Source: Undibacterium sp. (GTDB taxonomy: Bacteria > Pseudomonadota > Gammaproteobacteria > Burkholderiales > Burkholderiaceae_D). Taken from it: 64,000 bases of DNA. The stretch lies in the NCBI RefSeq assembly GCF_030651495.1, contig NZ_JAUSFI010000084.1:1-64000 (forward strand). Reading direction: 5' to 3'. Made by a program: the position numbers and the translations under genes. This document shows positions 8,191-16,084 of the stretch, in pieces. Each line of letters starts with the position of its first letter. Within the stretch, counting starts at the first letter, position 1. The notes below the pieces were generated by a model. The model was not told where the DNA came from. It searched no databases and saw only the letters and a list, made by a program, of their open reading frames with translations.

Positions 8191-8264
8191 GCCCGCCGCG
8201 CATAGCCCATGCGGTTCTCCAAGGCATATGGCTGCAAACCCGCATGGGCTATGCGTGAGCGGGG
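8191..8264. repeat. REP-like palindrome, copy B
   Basis: The left arm GCGCATAGCCCATGCGG (around 8198-8214) pairs with the right arm CCGCATGGGCTATGCG (around 8240-8255), with outer GCCCGC and GAGCGGG extending the stem. The right arm is identical to that of copy C at 18.5 kb. It sits between the convergent OsmC and nucleotidyltransferase genes. Confidence 0.8.
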
Positions 8265-8311
8265 TGGTGCCTGGTGGAAACCATTATCCGCACCGCGCAT
8301 GGTTTACCGCG

Positions 8312-9526
8312 TCATTTTTGCGCCGACTGCATGCGCAGCATCAGGCCCTGAAGCCGGCGGAAAGTCCAGGTCAGTGGCCGTAGCGGGAAATACAGCCATT
8401 GCAGGCGGGCGGGTAGTTTCAGCAAGCGGTAGTCGTTGACGCTGGGATACAGCATCGCCATCAAATGCCATAGCAAGGCTTTCCATTGGCGTGCATTGCG
8501 CATGCGATGCATCCAGGTGAGTATCATGATGCGCGCGGGTGGTTTTTCCATCCACAGTTCCGGTCCCTGCTGGAACAGTTGGATCAGATGCCACTGGCTA
8601 GGACTGAGTTTGAAGCGAAAACCCTGGCGTATCTCTGCGCTCAGATGCAAGCCGCAGTATTGTTGCGCCAGCAATAGCCCTTGCTGTAGCGCCAGTCCGG
8701 CATCCAATTGGTGCGCCCGCTGCCAGACGCGTGGCCAGTCGAATGTATGGGTCTCGATCAGATTGGGTAAGTCAAACAGCCATTTCAGGCGCGCCCAGCC
8801 ATGGGTAACCCCGTGCAGGCAAAGATAGATCAGCAAGTCTTCATGATGCAGGCCCGCCAGGCTGGTCTGCGCCAGCGCTGCGGTGCGCAAGGTCGGCCAG
8901 TCGAGTGGAAATTCGTAGGGGTTGTAGCTGGCACGCCAGTGCAATTCGAGTGGGGGAAAATTCTGCCGTAACAAAAGGCCGTGATGATGGCCGTAAGATA
9001 AGAGTCGTCGATTTTCCAAGGCCAATATGTCGTGCTCCGCAATGGCCCAGCCCTGGGCTTTTAAGACCGCCAGCACGCGCTCAAAATGGAGCGGGGCCAC
9101 AACGATATCAATATCCCCGACGTGACGGACGGCCAGATCGCCGTAGGCCCTGATAGCCACATCCATGCCCTTGAGCCCTAGCAGCTGCAAACCCTGGGTG
9201 GCCCGTCCCAGTTCATGGCTGGCATGCAGTGCGCGCAGCGCCCTTTGCGTATTGCGCTGCTGCTGTAACTCTAGCGCTGGCAGCAACTCTTCGGCAAAGC
9301 TGCCCGGCGGGTGGGCTTTGACATTGCGGTATAACAGGGGGGAAATCTTGTGCCTTATTCCCAGCGCCAGTAGCTTACCGGTATCGAGCCCGGCCGCCGC
9401 CAATGCGCGCTGACGCACGACATGCGCCGCCGATGGTTGCGGCCGGCAGCAGGTGAGTAAAAATTCAAATTCAGGACCGTTGCCGGTGACGTCAAGCGGG
9501 CAGGTCAAGCTAGGTTGGGTGTTCAT
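8312..9526 (-). CDS. Nucleotidyltransferase family protein in the lasso-peptide cluster
   Basis: About 404 residues. The N-terminal half contains GLKG (near 119) followed by RHVGDIDIVV, the G-S/K and D-x-D signature of the uncharacterised NTase family NTP_transf_5 (PF14907). The C-terminal half is helical with several W/H-rich segments. The ATG at 9526 is 10 bp after the APS kinase stop; a TTG two codons earlier is an alternative. It is the last gene of the leftward lasso operon (cyclase, ATP-grasp, APS kinase, NTase). Homologous NTases are recalled next to kinase-containing lasso clusters of the paeninodin type, but their reaction is not established. It could attach a nucleotide to the peptide or to its phosphate; that is inference. 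Confidence 0.75.
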   Translation of the reverse strand: MNTQPSLTCPLDVTGNGPEFEFLLTCCRPQPSAAHVVRQRALAAAGLDTGKLLALGIRHKISPLLYRNVKAHPPGSFAEELLPALELQQQRNTQRALRALHASHELGRATQGLQLLGLKGMDVAIRAYGDLAVRHVGDIDIVVAPLHFERVLAVLKAQGWAIAEHDILALENRRLLSYGHHHGLLLRQNFPPLELHWRASYNPYEFPLDWPTLRTAALAQTSLAGLHHEDLLIYLCLHGVTHGWARLKWLFDLPNLIETHTFDWPRVWQRAHQLDAGLALQQGLLLAQQYCGLHLSAEIRQGFRFKLSPSQWHLIQLFQQGPELWMEKPPARIMILTWMHRMRNARQWKALLWHLMAMLYPSVNDYRLLKLPARLQWLYFPLRPLTWTFRRLQGLMLRMQSAQK

Positions 9527-9536
9527 CAGCAAGCGT

Positions 9537-10091
9537 TTAGGATAAGTGTGGGACGGCTGCGGCCGAGAGCGGCGATGCGGCCGCTGTGGCCGCCAGGATC
9601 AGTTGCACCGCCAGGCTTAATTCTAAGGTTTCGGTATCGATGCGGAGAAAGGCCTGGGCGGGGATTTCATATGGGGCAGAAATACCGGTGAAATCGGCCA
9701 GCTCGCCGCTGCGCGCGCGCCGGTACAGGCCTTTGGGGTCGCGTTGTTCGCATACCTGCAAGCGCGTCGCGACGTGGATTTCGCGCCAGGCGCTGCCGAT
9801 AATCGCATGCGCGACCGCACGGTCGGTCTGCAAGGGCGAGATGGCGGCGACTAAAACGGTCAGGCCGGCCTGATTCATGAGCGCCGCGACTTCGGCAATC
9901 CGGCGGATATTTTCGTGCCGGTCGGCTGCCGAATAGCCGAGGTCGGCGCATAAGCCCTGGCGTAACTGGTCGCCATCGAGTATCACGCAGGCAGAGCCGG
10001 ACTTTTGTAACTGCAGCGCGGTGGCTTGCGCCAGGGTCGATTTGCCGGCGCCGGATAGGCCGGTAAACCACAGTGTTTTGACGCTTTTCAT
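9537..10091 (-). CDS. cysC: Adenylylsulfate (APS) kinase
   Basis: 184 residues from the ATG at 10091, which has an AAGAGAG box; an upstream in-frame start exists but overlaps the previous gene. It phosphorylates APS at the 3' position to make PAPS. All CysC marks are present: the P-loop GLSGAGKST (11-19), LDGDQLRQGL, LGYSAADRHENIRR, DPKGLYRRARSGE and FTGISAPYEIP. Such a gene would normally sit with cysND. Here it lies in the lasso operon, opposite a PAPS-dependent sulfotransferase, so it most likely supplies the sulfate donor for peptide sulfation. APS itself must come from an ATP sulfurylase encoded elsewhere. Confidence 0.93.
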   Translation of the reverse strand: MKSVKTLWFTGLSGAGKSTLAQATALQLQKSGSACVILDGDQLRQGLCADLGYSAADRHENIRRIAEVAALMNQAGLTVLVAAISPLQTDRAVAHAIIGSAWREIHVATRLQVCEQRDPKGLYRRARSGELADFTGISAPYEIPAQAFLRIDTETLELSLAVQLILAATAAASPLSAAAVPHLS

Positions 10092-10107
10092 TGCTAGTCT
10101 CTCTTCT

Positions 10108-11355
10108 TCATTTTCTATTCTCGTTGAGTAAGCCGCCACGTTCCGCTTGCAGCGCATGCAGACGCCAGCTGGAATTGCCTTCCAACAGCAAGGCGCCAGC
10201 CTCGCTCAAGACAAAATCCCAGGCCACGCTATACAAGTCGCCAGCCAGCATCTGGTGTGCCAGCATGGCCGAGCGCAGCGCCTGCTGCCAATGGGGTAAG
10301 TTGGCCAGTGCAGCGTGTTGCCATACTGTCGCCAGCGCGCTGTCCGTTGGCCCAGAGACCCCGCTCGCCAGCAGCGCGCCGCTAGCCAAATCAATCGGCT
10401 GCATGCGGTGTTGCTGCGCCTGAAGCGGGATTTCCAGACAGGCAAAATCGACCACAACGTTGTCTTCGCTGCGCTTGGTCAATACCCGTAAAGTGATCGC
10501 TACGCTGGCCAGCGTAGCTAGCGCGCTGGCATTGGCGACACAGGGCTGTATCAGGTAATCTTGCTGCCGGCTGGCGCGCTGCCATTGCTGCCGGGGCGAC
10601 AGGCGCGCTGATGCAGGCTGGCCATACACCTGCCAGTCAGCTGCGCCGTTCTTGCCGGCATACACATAAAAACAATCTTGCCCGGCACTGCCATAGCGAG
10701 GTTTTAAAAATAAGGGCAGGGCGAATCTGTCCCAGTCTGGCGCTGGACTGTTGCGCGGCAGCATGCAATAGGTCGTGGCGACGGCAATGCCGGCACTGGC
10801 CAAGGTTTGACTGCATTGCCATTTATCGGCCAGCATTTCCCGACTTGCCTGCTTATTTGATTGCTTATTTAGCGGCTTATTTGCTGGTGCGCTTGCCGGC
10901 AGCTGGCAGGCATCACGCCAGCGATGAAATGCACCGGTTTCGTGCTCACTTACATAATCCCATGGCTGCCGCTGCGGCAAGTAAAGCTGGTATTGGTAAA
11001 TCATCCGTGGCGGCAGGCAACGCCCCAGTGCCAGGCGCAGGGCATAGCGCCATTGCGCAAACTGACTCAGGCCGGTCGCTGCCTGCACCGCCGGCCCATG
11101 CTGTTTGACCGTGCGCCAGCTGGCGCGCCAGCCCAGCCAGACTATCCAGCGCAAATACAGCCAACTCTGCTGGATCAGCCATAAGGGGCGCGGCAGGGCT
11201 GTCGGCGCATGCCACCAAAAATGCCGGTGTAAGCGGACCTGCCGACTCTGCCCCGGCCACAAGTAGCGCCAGCTGATCAAGCCATGCGGCAAATGGCGCT
11301 GCCAGAATTCACGGCGCAGAAACGTCAGGATTTTGCTGCCGGACAAGGCGTTCAT
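10108..11355 (-). CDS. ATP-grasp protein (sugar-transfer-associated type) in the lasso cluster
   Basis: 415 residues. The N-terminal 110 residues are rich in W and R with hydrophobic stretches. An ATP-grasp fold follows: FLKPRYGSAGQDCF is the ATP lysine and glycine-rich loop (near 230), YLIQPCV the adenine-contact strand, and AWDFVLSEAGALLLEGN the metal-binding strand ending in E-G-N. This resembles PF14397 (sugar-transfer-associated ATP-grasp). ATP-grasp enzymes form amide or ester bonds through acyl phosphates. Its ATG overlaps the cyclase stop by 4 bp, so the two are translationally coupled. A low-complexity NKPLNKQSNKQ insert sits in the middle. The substrate is unknown; addition of an amino acid or other group to the peptide is a guess. 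Confidence 0.7.
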   Translation of the reverse strand: MNALSGSKILTFLRREFWQRHLPHGLISWRYLWPGQSRQVRLHRHFWWHAPTALPRPLWLIQQSWLYLRWIVWLGWRASWRTVKQHGPAVQAATGLSQFAQWRYALRLALGRCLPPRMIYQYQLYLPQRQPWDYVSEHETGAFHRWRDACQLPASAPANKPLNKQSNKQASREMLADKWQCSQTLASAGIAVATTYCMLPRNSPAPDWDRFALPLFLKPRYGSAGQDCFYVYAGKNGAADWQVYGQPASARLSPRQQWQRASRQQDYLIQPCVANASALATLASVAITLRVLTKRSEDNVVVDFACLEIPLQAQQHRMQPIDLASGALLASGVSGPTDSALATVWQHAALANLPHWQQALRSAMLAHQMLAGDLYSVAWDFVLSEAGALLLEGNSSWRLHALQAERGGLLNENRK

Positions 11356-13205
11356 TGCGGTCGCACCAGCCAGCGGTTAAGCCAATGTAATTGTTTGCCT
11401 GTCCGTTGCAGCATCATCATGGCGGCATCGAGTTCTTCACCTTGCATTTTCGGCAACTGGTGCGCGGCTTGCCTGATCCTGGCAGTATCGAGCAAGGTGT
11501 CCAGCTCAGGCCCGACGCGTTCCAGTTCAGTGAGTAATTGGCTGGCGATCGCTTGCAGCTGTTCTGGCGCTCGTCGTTGCAAGGAATAGGTATCCATCCC
11601 CATGTCCTTGCTGACTTTCCATTGCACCATGGCAGGCGCCATCCCTTCCATGGCGCGGCGGTGCAAATATCGCCCCATGCCATTCGGGCCATATTTTTCT
11701 AATGAGGGGGTCGACAGGTATTGCTGGATCAGGCGTACATCGAGCAAGGGCCAGCGGTAATCGACGCCAGACATGGCGGCGACCAGCGAACAGTTTTCCA
11801 GTCGGGTCGGAATGAAGCTGGCGCTGAGGCGGTTTTTTAGCGCAAAATCATTGATGCGCCGATACGGTGCGTCGTAACTCGCGGTTGCCAAATATTCTGT
11901 TTGCAAGTCCAGCTGCGCCACCACCTCGTTGCGCAGCGGCTGATACGACCAGCGCTGTTGCCAGGCCTTCATGAAGCGCGGGTTGAATGTGGCTGGCCGT
12001 TGCTGCAATAGCCGCTTGCCCAGGCGCAGGCTGCGCATGGCCGGATTGCCGGGCAACACATGCCAGAGATTGCGCCAATCGCGCTGGTCAATTAATTCAT
12101 GAATCAAATGATAGCCGGGATTGGTCACGACTTCGTCGCCGCCAAAGCCGGACAATAGGCTAGTCACGCCGAAGCGTTGACACAGCTGGTAAAACGGCAA
12201 ATGTCCCGGGCCATTGCCGTGCTCGGCGGGGTACGCCAAGACGTCCAGGATACGGTCGATATCGGCATCCGCCAATGTGGCAAACCGGGTAAAAATATGA
12301 TTATGCTGAATCTGGTGCATTTGGCTGGTCGCCAGAATATGGCTGGCTTCCTGCGGCAGTATCGCAAAGCCAAAAGTATGCAATCTGGCGCTGCCGGCGA
12401 GCTGGGCGGCGCAGCCCGTGACGGTGGCAGAATCGATACCGCCGCTGTTTTCACAGCCGATGTCTTGAGCCTTCTCCAAACGGCAGGCAATCGCCTGCTG
12501 TAAGCGCTCGCGGTACGCCGCGACCCAGCGCGGATCACGCTGTCTGCTGGCCGGCGCATCGTCTTGCCAGCTAAAGTACGAGCGTATTTGCAGGCTGTCG
12601 GAAGACAGCACGGCAACATGCCCGGGGGGCAGTTTCTTGATTTCGCGATACCCTGTTGCGCTATGGCTCATCGACAAATGCATTAAAAACCTGGCGGCCC
12701 AGTCCATGTCGCGTGTCGCGCTGCGCCCGGGCAAGGCCAGCAAGGCGGCCGGTGCCATGGATACCGCCAGCAAGTCCGCATCAAGCCGGTAATAGAGCGG
12801 CCGTACCCCGACCGGATCACGCGCCAGCATCACCGTCTGGCTGCGCGGGTCGTATAGGGCAAAGGCAAAATCCCCGATCAGGTGGCGCACACAATCGGTG
12901 TGCCAGCGATCATAGGCGGCCAGCAGTATTTGCATATCATCAACTGCGCCGAGTCCTAATTGCGCGGCCAGATCGTCGCGGTTATCGAGTCTCAGCCAGG
13001 CCAGCACACAGCGCCCGGTCACCGGGCAGTGATACGGCCGGCCAGCCTTGAGTGCAGTCGTGGCAGCGCCCGGAATCTGTACACAAAATCCGCGCGGCGC
13101 GGCGGCGTGACCGGGGTGCGGCAGCACGGGCTTGGAGTGCGTCTGCCATTGCGCTAAAAAATCGCGACTGTCGGGTACAACACGCTGGTACAGGAAAGCA
13201 AACAA
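11352..13205 (-). CDS. Lasso peptide cyclase (asparagine synthetase homologue, C protein)
   Basis: 617 residues. It adenylates the Glu/Asp side chain of the core peptide and closes the macrolactam with the N-terminal amine. The N-terminal third has the class II glutamine-amidotransferase fold (RHLIGDFAFALYD, LARDPVGVRPLYY) but lacks the catalytic Cys2, as lasso cyclases do. The C-terminal synthetase domain carries the PP-loop SGGIDS at 254-259 and the later LLSGFGGDEVV. The start is TTG at 13205 preceded by TGAGG; an in-frame TGA lies just upstream, so no longer start is possible. First gene of the leftward operon, divergent from the kinase gene. The identification rests on this architecture plus B1, B2, the transporter and the precursor nearby. 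Confidence 0.9.
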   Translation of the reverse strand: MFAFLYQRVVPDSRDFLAQWQTHSKPVLPHPGHAAAPRGFCVQIPGAATTALKAGRPYHCPVTGRCVLAWLRLDNRDDLAAQLGLGAVDDMQILLAAYDRWHTDCVRHLIGDFAFALYDPRSQTVMLARDPVGVRPLYYRLDADLLAVSMAPAALLALPGRSATRDMDWAARFLMHLSMSHSATGYREIKKLPPGHVAVLSSDSLQIRSYFSWQDDAPASRQRDPRWVAAYRERLQQAIACRLEKAQDIGCENSGGIDSATVTGCAAQLAGSARLHTFGFAILPQEASHILATSQMHQIQHNHIFTRFATLADADIDRILDVLAYPAEHGNGPGHLPFYQLCQRFGVTSLLSGFGGDEVVTNPGYHLIHELIDQRDWRNLWHVLPGNPAMRSLRLGKRLLQQRPATFNPRFMKAWQQRWSYQPLRNEVVAQLDLQTEYLATASYDAPYRRINDFALKNRLSASFIPTRLENCSLVAAMSGVDYRWPLLDVRLIQQYLSTPSLEKYGPNGMGRYLHRRAMEGMAPAMVQWKVSKDMGMDTYSLQRRAPEQLQAIASQLLTELERVGPELDTLLDTARIRQAAHQLPKMQGEELDAAMMMLQRTGKQLHWLNRWLVRPQ

Positions 13206-13506
13206 GTTTAAGCCTCAAAGAAGATGACTGCACCGATGGATCAAATGAAGACGCGTTTGTTGAGGCGCATGGTGATCCAGCTTGTGATCAAGCGTCATAC
13301 GCAATTAAAAAGAGGATTCTAAACCATCATGCATCGCGGCCCTGTGATTAAATTACGTCTACACACTGCCAGTATTGTATCGCCCAAAAAAGAAAGAAAA
13401 ATACCACATCAAGGGCGAAGTCAAGCAAGGAATAATCGGCGGTTAGCCTGAAAATTATCGCTATAATGCCAAAAAAGCTGATTTCACTGACCAAACTCCT
13501 TATTTC
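13206..13506. promoter_or_regulatory. Divergent promoter region of the lasso cluster
   Basis: These 301 bp separate the two divergent lasso operons. TATAAT at 13462-13467, 39 bp before the kinase ATG, is a good -10 box for the rightward operon, but no strong -35 partner is seen. The rest is moderately AT-rich without a convincing gene or a clear palindromic operator. Confidence 0.5.
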
Positions 13507-14403
13507 ATGGCATATCACTATCAGCTCTACCAGTTTGGCATCTCCAGCGAACTTCCTTTGCCAGAATTGCAACCCGCTTCAGATATTGAGCCTGAGGTTC
13601 GCATCCGTTATGCAAGTATTTGCTTGCCGTTGCAGGACGAAGCGCGTCAACTAGGCCCTTATCTGTGGGCCAGCGCGACGGCATTCTATTTGCGGGTGCC
13701 GGACGTGGCCGATTTCCTGATTCAGAACGGTAATGAAATCATCATTGCGCCCCATCCGGGGATAGACGAAGACAGTATCCGGGTGTTTTTGCTGGGCTCG
13801 GCCTTTGGTGCCCTGATGTTCCAGCGCCGGCATCTGGTCTTGCATGGCAATGCGGTGCAAGTCGGCGATGCCTGTCTGGTCTGTGTCGGTCCGTCTGGTG
13901 CTGGTAAATCGACCCTGGCGGCGGCACTGATGCAACGCGGGCACAAGTTGCTGGCCGATGACGTAGTGCCGGTGAACGCACAATGCCAAGCCTTGCCGGG
14001 CTTTCCGCGGATTAAATTGTGGCAAGACAGCGCCGATCATTTGCAGATCGCTACCGCGGCCTTGGCGCCGATCCGTCCCGGGCTGGAAAAATTCAATTTG
14101 CCGACGATGAGTGACATGGCACCGCAGCCTCTTGCCATCCGCTGGGTGTATATCCTGAGCGCGCACAATGAGGATACTTTTTCGTTTGAGCCGATTCATG
14201 GCATGGCGCGCTTTCAGTCGCTGCGCAATAACACTTACCGCCTGCGTTTTCTGGAAGGCATGCAAATGCAGGCAGAGCACTTGCAGCTGTGCGCCCGCTT
14301 ATCGAACCAGATTCGGCTGGTGCGCATTACGCGTCCCAGGACTGGCTTTGCGCTGGATGAACTGGCGGAGCGGATACTGGCCGATGCGGCGGCGCATCCA
14401 TGA
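13507..14403 (+). CDS. HPr kinase-like protein, predicted lasso peptide kinase (K protein)
   Basis: 298 residues resembling the C-terminal kinase domain of HPr kinase/phosphorylase: LVLHGNAV (His-Gly-Asn at 113-115), the P-loop GPSGAGKST (128-136) and LLADDVVPV (Asp151/152). The N-terminal 100 residues are a non-catalytic extension. HprK-like proteins in lasso clusters of the paeninodin type phosphorylate the C-terminal Ser of the precursor before maturation. The precursor here ends in Ser57, so the same reaction is plausible. The stop overlaps the sulfotransferase start by 4 bp (ATGA). First gene of the rightward operon. Phosphorylation is inferred from family and context. Confidence 0.85.
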   Translation: MAYHYQLYQFGISSELPLPELQPASDIEPEVRIRYASICLPLQDEARQLGPYLWASATAFYLRVPDVADFLIQNGNEIIIAPHPGIDEDSIRVFLLGSAFGALMFQRRHLVLHGNAVQVGDACLVCVGPSGAGKSTLAAALMQRGHKLLADDVVPVNAQCQALPGFPRIKLWQDSADHLQIATAALAPIRPGLEKFNLPTMSDMAPQPLAIRWVYILSAHNEDTFSFEPIHGMARFQSLRNNTYRLRFLEGMQMQAEHLQLCARLSNQIRLVRITRPRTGFALDELAERILADAAAHP

Positions 14404-15281
14404 GCGGGATTTACTGGCTGGCATCTTACCCAAAATCCGGCAATACCTGGTTGCGGGTTTTTTTAGCGAATCTGCAGCAAGCGCAAGACTATGCCGCCGT
14501 ACCGGCCGATATCAATGCACTGGAAACCGGCGAAATCGCCAGCAGCCGTGGTTGGCTCGATGAATTGCTGGGCTTTGACAGCGCCGATTTACGGCCGGAT
14601 GAAATTGAAAAACTGCGCCCTACGGTGTATCGCTGGACCGCACAGCAAGAAAGAACACAGGTCGGTTATCACAAGATCCATGACGCCTTCACGTATTTGC
14701 CCGGTGGTGAGCCGATGATCAGCCTGTCCGCGACCCTGGGCGCACTGTATATCATCCGCAATCCGCTGGATGTGGCGATCTCGGCCTCGCATCATTGGGG
14801 CTGTACGCTAGAGCGCGCGATTGCCAATCTGGCGCAAGACAATTTCACGCTGGCCCAATCCCGGCGCGGCTTGTCCAGCCAGGTGGCGCAGCGTTTGCTA
14901 AACTGGTCGCAGCATGTGCTGAGCTGGGCCGATGCACCGGGGCTAGCTTGTTGCGTGATCCGCTATGAAGACATGCTGGACGAGGCGTTGCCAACGTTTA
15001 CCAGGGCGACAGAGTTTTTGGGCTTGCCGGCAGATCAGGCGGCCATCGGCCAGGCGATAGCGCACAGCGATTTCGAGGTATTGTCGGCGCAGGAGCAGGC
15101 GCAAGGTTTTAAAGAACGCTCGCATAAAGCCAGCCGGTTTTTTCGCAGCGGCCGGGCCGGGGGCTGGCAAGACATACTTAGCTCCAGCCAGGTCGAGCAG
15201 ATCGTCTCGGTGCACGGCGCAGTAATGGCAAGATTTGGCTATCTGGATCAGCAAGGCTCACCGTATTTGAATAAGGAGTAA
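14400..15281 (+). CDS. PAPS-dependent sulfotransferase, predicted lasso peptide tailoring enzyme
   Basis: 293 residues of the Sulfotransfer_1 fold. The 5'-phosphosulfate loop is YPKSGNTWLR (10-19), the 3'-phosphate site is IIRNPLDVAISASHH (near 118-132), and FFRSGRAGGWQDIL near the C-terminus is the R-K-G-x-x-G-D-W-type motif that caps PAPS. These are the marks of cytosolic-type enzymes that sulfate hydroxyl groups. Translation is coupled to the kinase upstream, and the PqqD-like B1 gene follows after 4 bp. The predicted core has no Tyr, so a Ser or Thr hydroxyl, or a group added by another enzyme of the cluster, would be the acceptor. The donor would come from the APS kinase of the divergent operon. 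Confidence 0.9.
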   Translation: MSGIYWLASYPKSGNTWLRVFLANLQQAQDYAAVPADINALETGEIASSRGWLDELLGFDSADLRPDEIEKLRPTVYRWTAQQERTQVGYHKIHDAFTYLPGGEPMISLSATLGALYIIRNPLDVAISASHHWGCTLERAIANLAQDNFTLAQSRRGLSSQVAQRLLNWSQHVLSWADAPGLACCVIRYEDMLDEALPTFTRATEFLGLPADQAAIGQAIAHSDFEVLSAQEQAQGFKERSHKASRFFRSGRAGGWQDILSSSQVEQIVSVHGAVMARFGYLDQQGSPYLNKE

Positions 15282-15285
15282 CACC

Positions 15286-15573
15286 ATGTCGGAAACTAGT
15301 TTAGATAGACAGTGCAAGCTGGCGCGTCACCCGGATTTGCTGGCGGTGCCGATGGACGGTGACCTGGTGATGATGAGCATCAGCCAGGGCAGTTATTATG
15401 GGATTAATCCGGTCGGCGTGCAAATTTGGCAGGCGCTGGAGTCGCCGCAATCGCTGGCCACCCTGTGCGAGCTGGTGACGGCTGAGTTTGACGTCAGCGC
15501 CGCTCAGTGCGAGCAAGATATGCAAGTATTTATCCGGCAAATGCTCAATGCCAAGGTACTCGAACTGGCATGA
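15286..15573 (+). CDS. PqqD-like lasso peptide leader-binding protein (B1, RRE)
   Basis: 95 residues of the PqqD/RRE fold (winged helix that binds RiPP leader peptides). Visible signatures are DGDLVMMSISQGSYYGIN, the V-x-x-x-x-x-x-Y-x-x-N hairpin, then GVQIWQALESPQSLATLCE, as in lasso B1 proteins. It would bind the YQAPQL motif in the precursor leader and bring it to the B2 protease. It is encoded immediately before B2, and its TGA (15571-15573) overlaps the B2 ATG (15570-15572). A GGAG box lies 7 bp before the ATG. Confidence 0.9.
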   Translation: MSETSLDRQCKLARHPDLLAVPMDGDLVMMSISQGSYYGINPVGVQIWQALESPQSLATLCELVTAEFDVSAAQCEQDMQVFIRQMLNAKVLELA

Positions 15574-16058
15574 GCGTGGCGCAGATCGCCGTCAGGAAGC
15601 TCGCTAGCTTTTGGCGCTTGCCGGGATTCATCAAGCTGGCGCTGCTGCCAACCTGGGTATTGCTCGGGCTGGCACGTCTGCTGGTGCTGTGTTTGCCATT
15701 CCAGGCGCTGGCGCCCCGGCTCGGGCAGCATGTCGGCACCTGCGTCTTTATTCCACTGATTCCTGTGCACCTGCTAGGCCGCGCGCGCCTGATTGCGCGC
15801 CTGATCCGGACCACTGCGCAGTATTGCCCGTGGCGGGCCAATTGCTTTGCGCAGGCGATTGCGGCCAGAGTCTGGCTGAAGGTTTTCGGTATTCCGTATG
15901 CCCTGTATTTTGGCTTATGCAAGAACGCGACGCAGCAGTTAAGCGCACACGCCTGGGTCTGTAGCGGACCGGTGTTTGTGAGCGGCGGCAACAGCTTTGC
16001 CCAATTTACCGTGGTGGGAACCTTCGTGTCCGACGCTGCCATGATGGGCTCGGCATGA
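15570..16058 (+). CDS. Lasso peptide leader peptidase (B2, transglutaminase-fold)
   Basis: 162 residues from the ATG that overlaps the B1 stop; longer upstream readings would overlap B1. The family is the transglutaminase-like cysteine protease PF13471. Cys92 in PWRANCFAQA is the nucleophile and His127 in SAHAWV the base. The third acidic residue usual in the triad is not obvious (VFVSGGNSF follows). The N-terminal 60 residues are hydrophobic (FIKLALLPTWVLLGLARLLVLCL), suggesting membrane association. It cuts the leader from the core and frees Gly1 for cyclisation. It belongs to the rightward lasso operon between B1 and the ABC exporter. Confidence 0.9.
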   Translation: MSVAQIAVRKLASFWRLPGFIKLALLPTWVLLGLARLLVLCLPFQALAPRLGQHVGTCVFIPLIPVHLLGRARLIARLIRTTAQYCPWRANCFAQAIAARVWLKVFGIPYALYFGLCKNATQQLSAHAWVCSGPVFVSGGNSFAQFTVVGTFVSDAAMMGSA

Positions 16059-16084
16059 TGGGATTGACATTATGGGATTGACAT
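16058..16084. repeat. Two direct 13-bp repeats at the B2/exporter junction
   Basis: ATGGGATTGACAT occurs at 16058-16070 and again at 16072-16084. The second copy ends in the ATG of the exporter gene, so the duplication changed the spacing between B2 and its partner. Probably a small slippage duplication. Confidence 0.75.

Noticed and set aside
12982-13233. Second small peptide gene near the lasso cyclase start
   Set aside because: It overlaps the cyclase in another frame and has no leader or core features of a lasso precursor.
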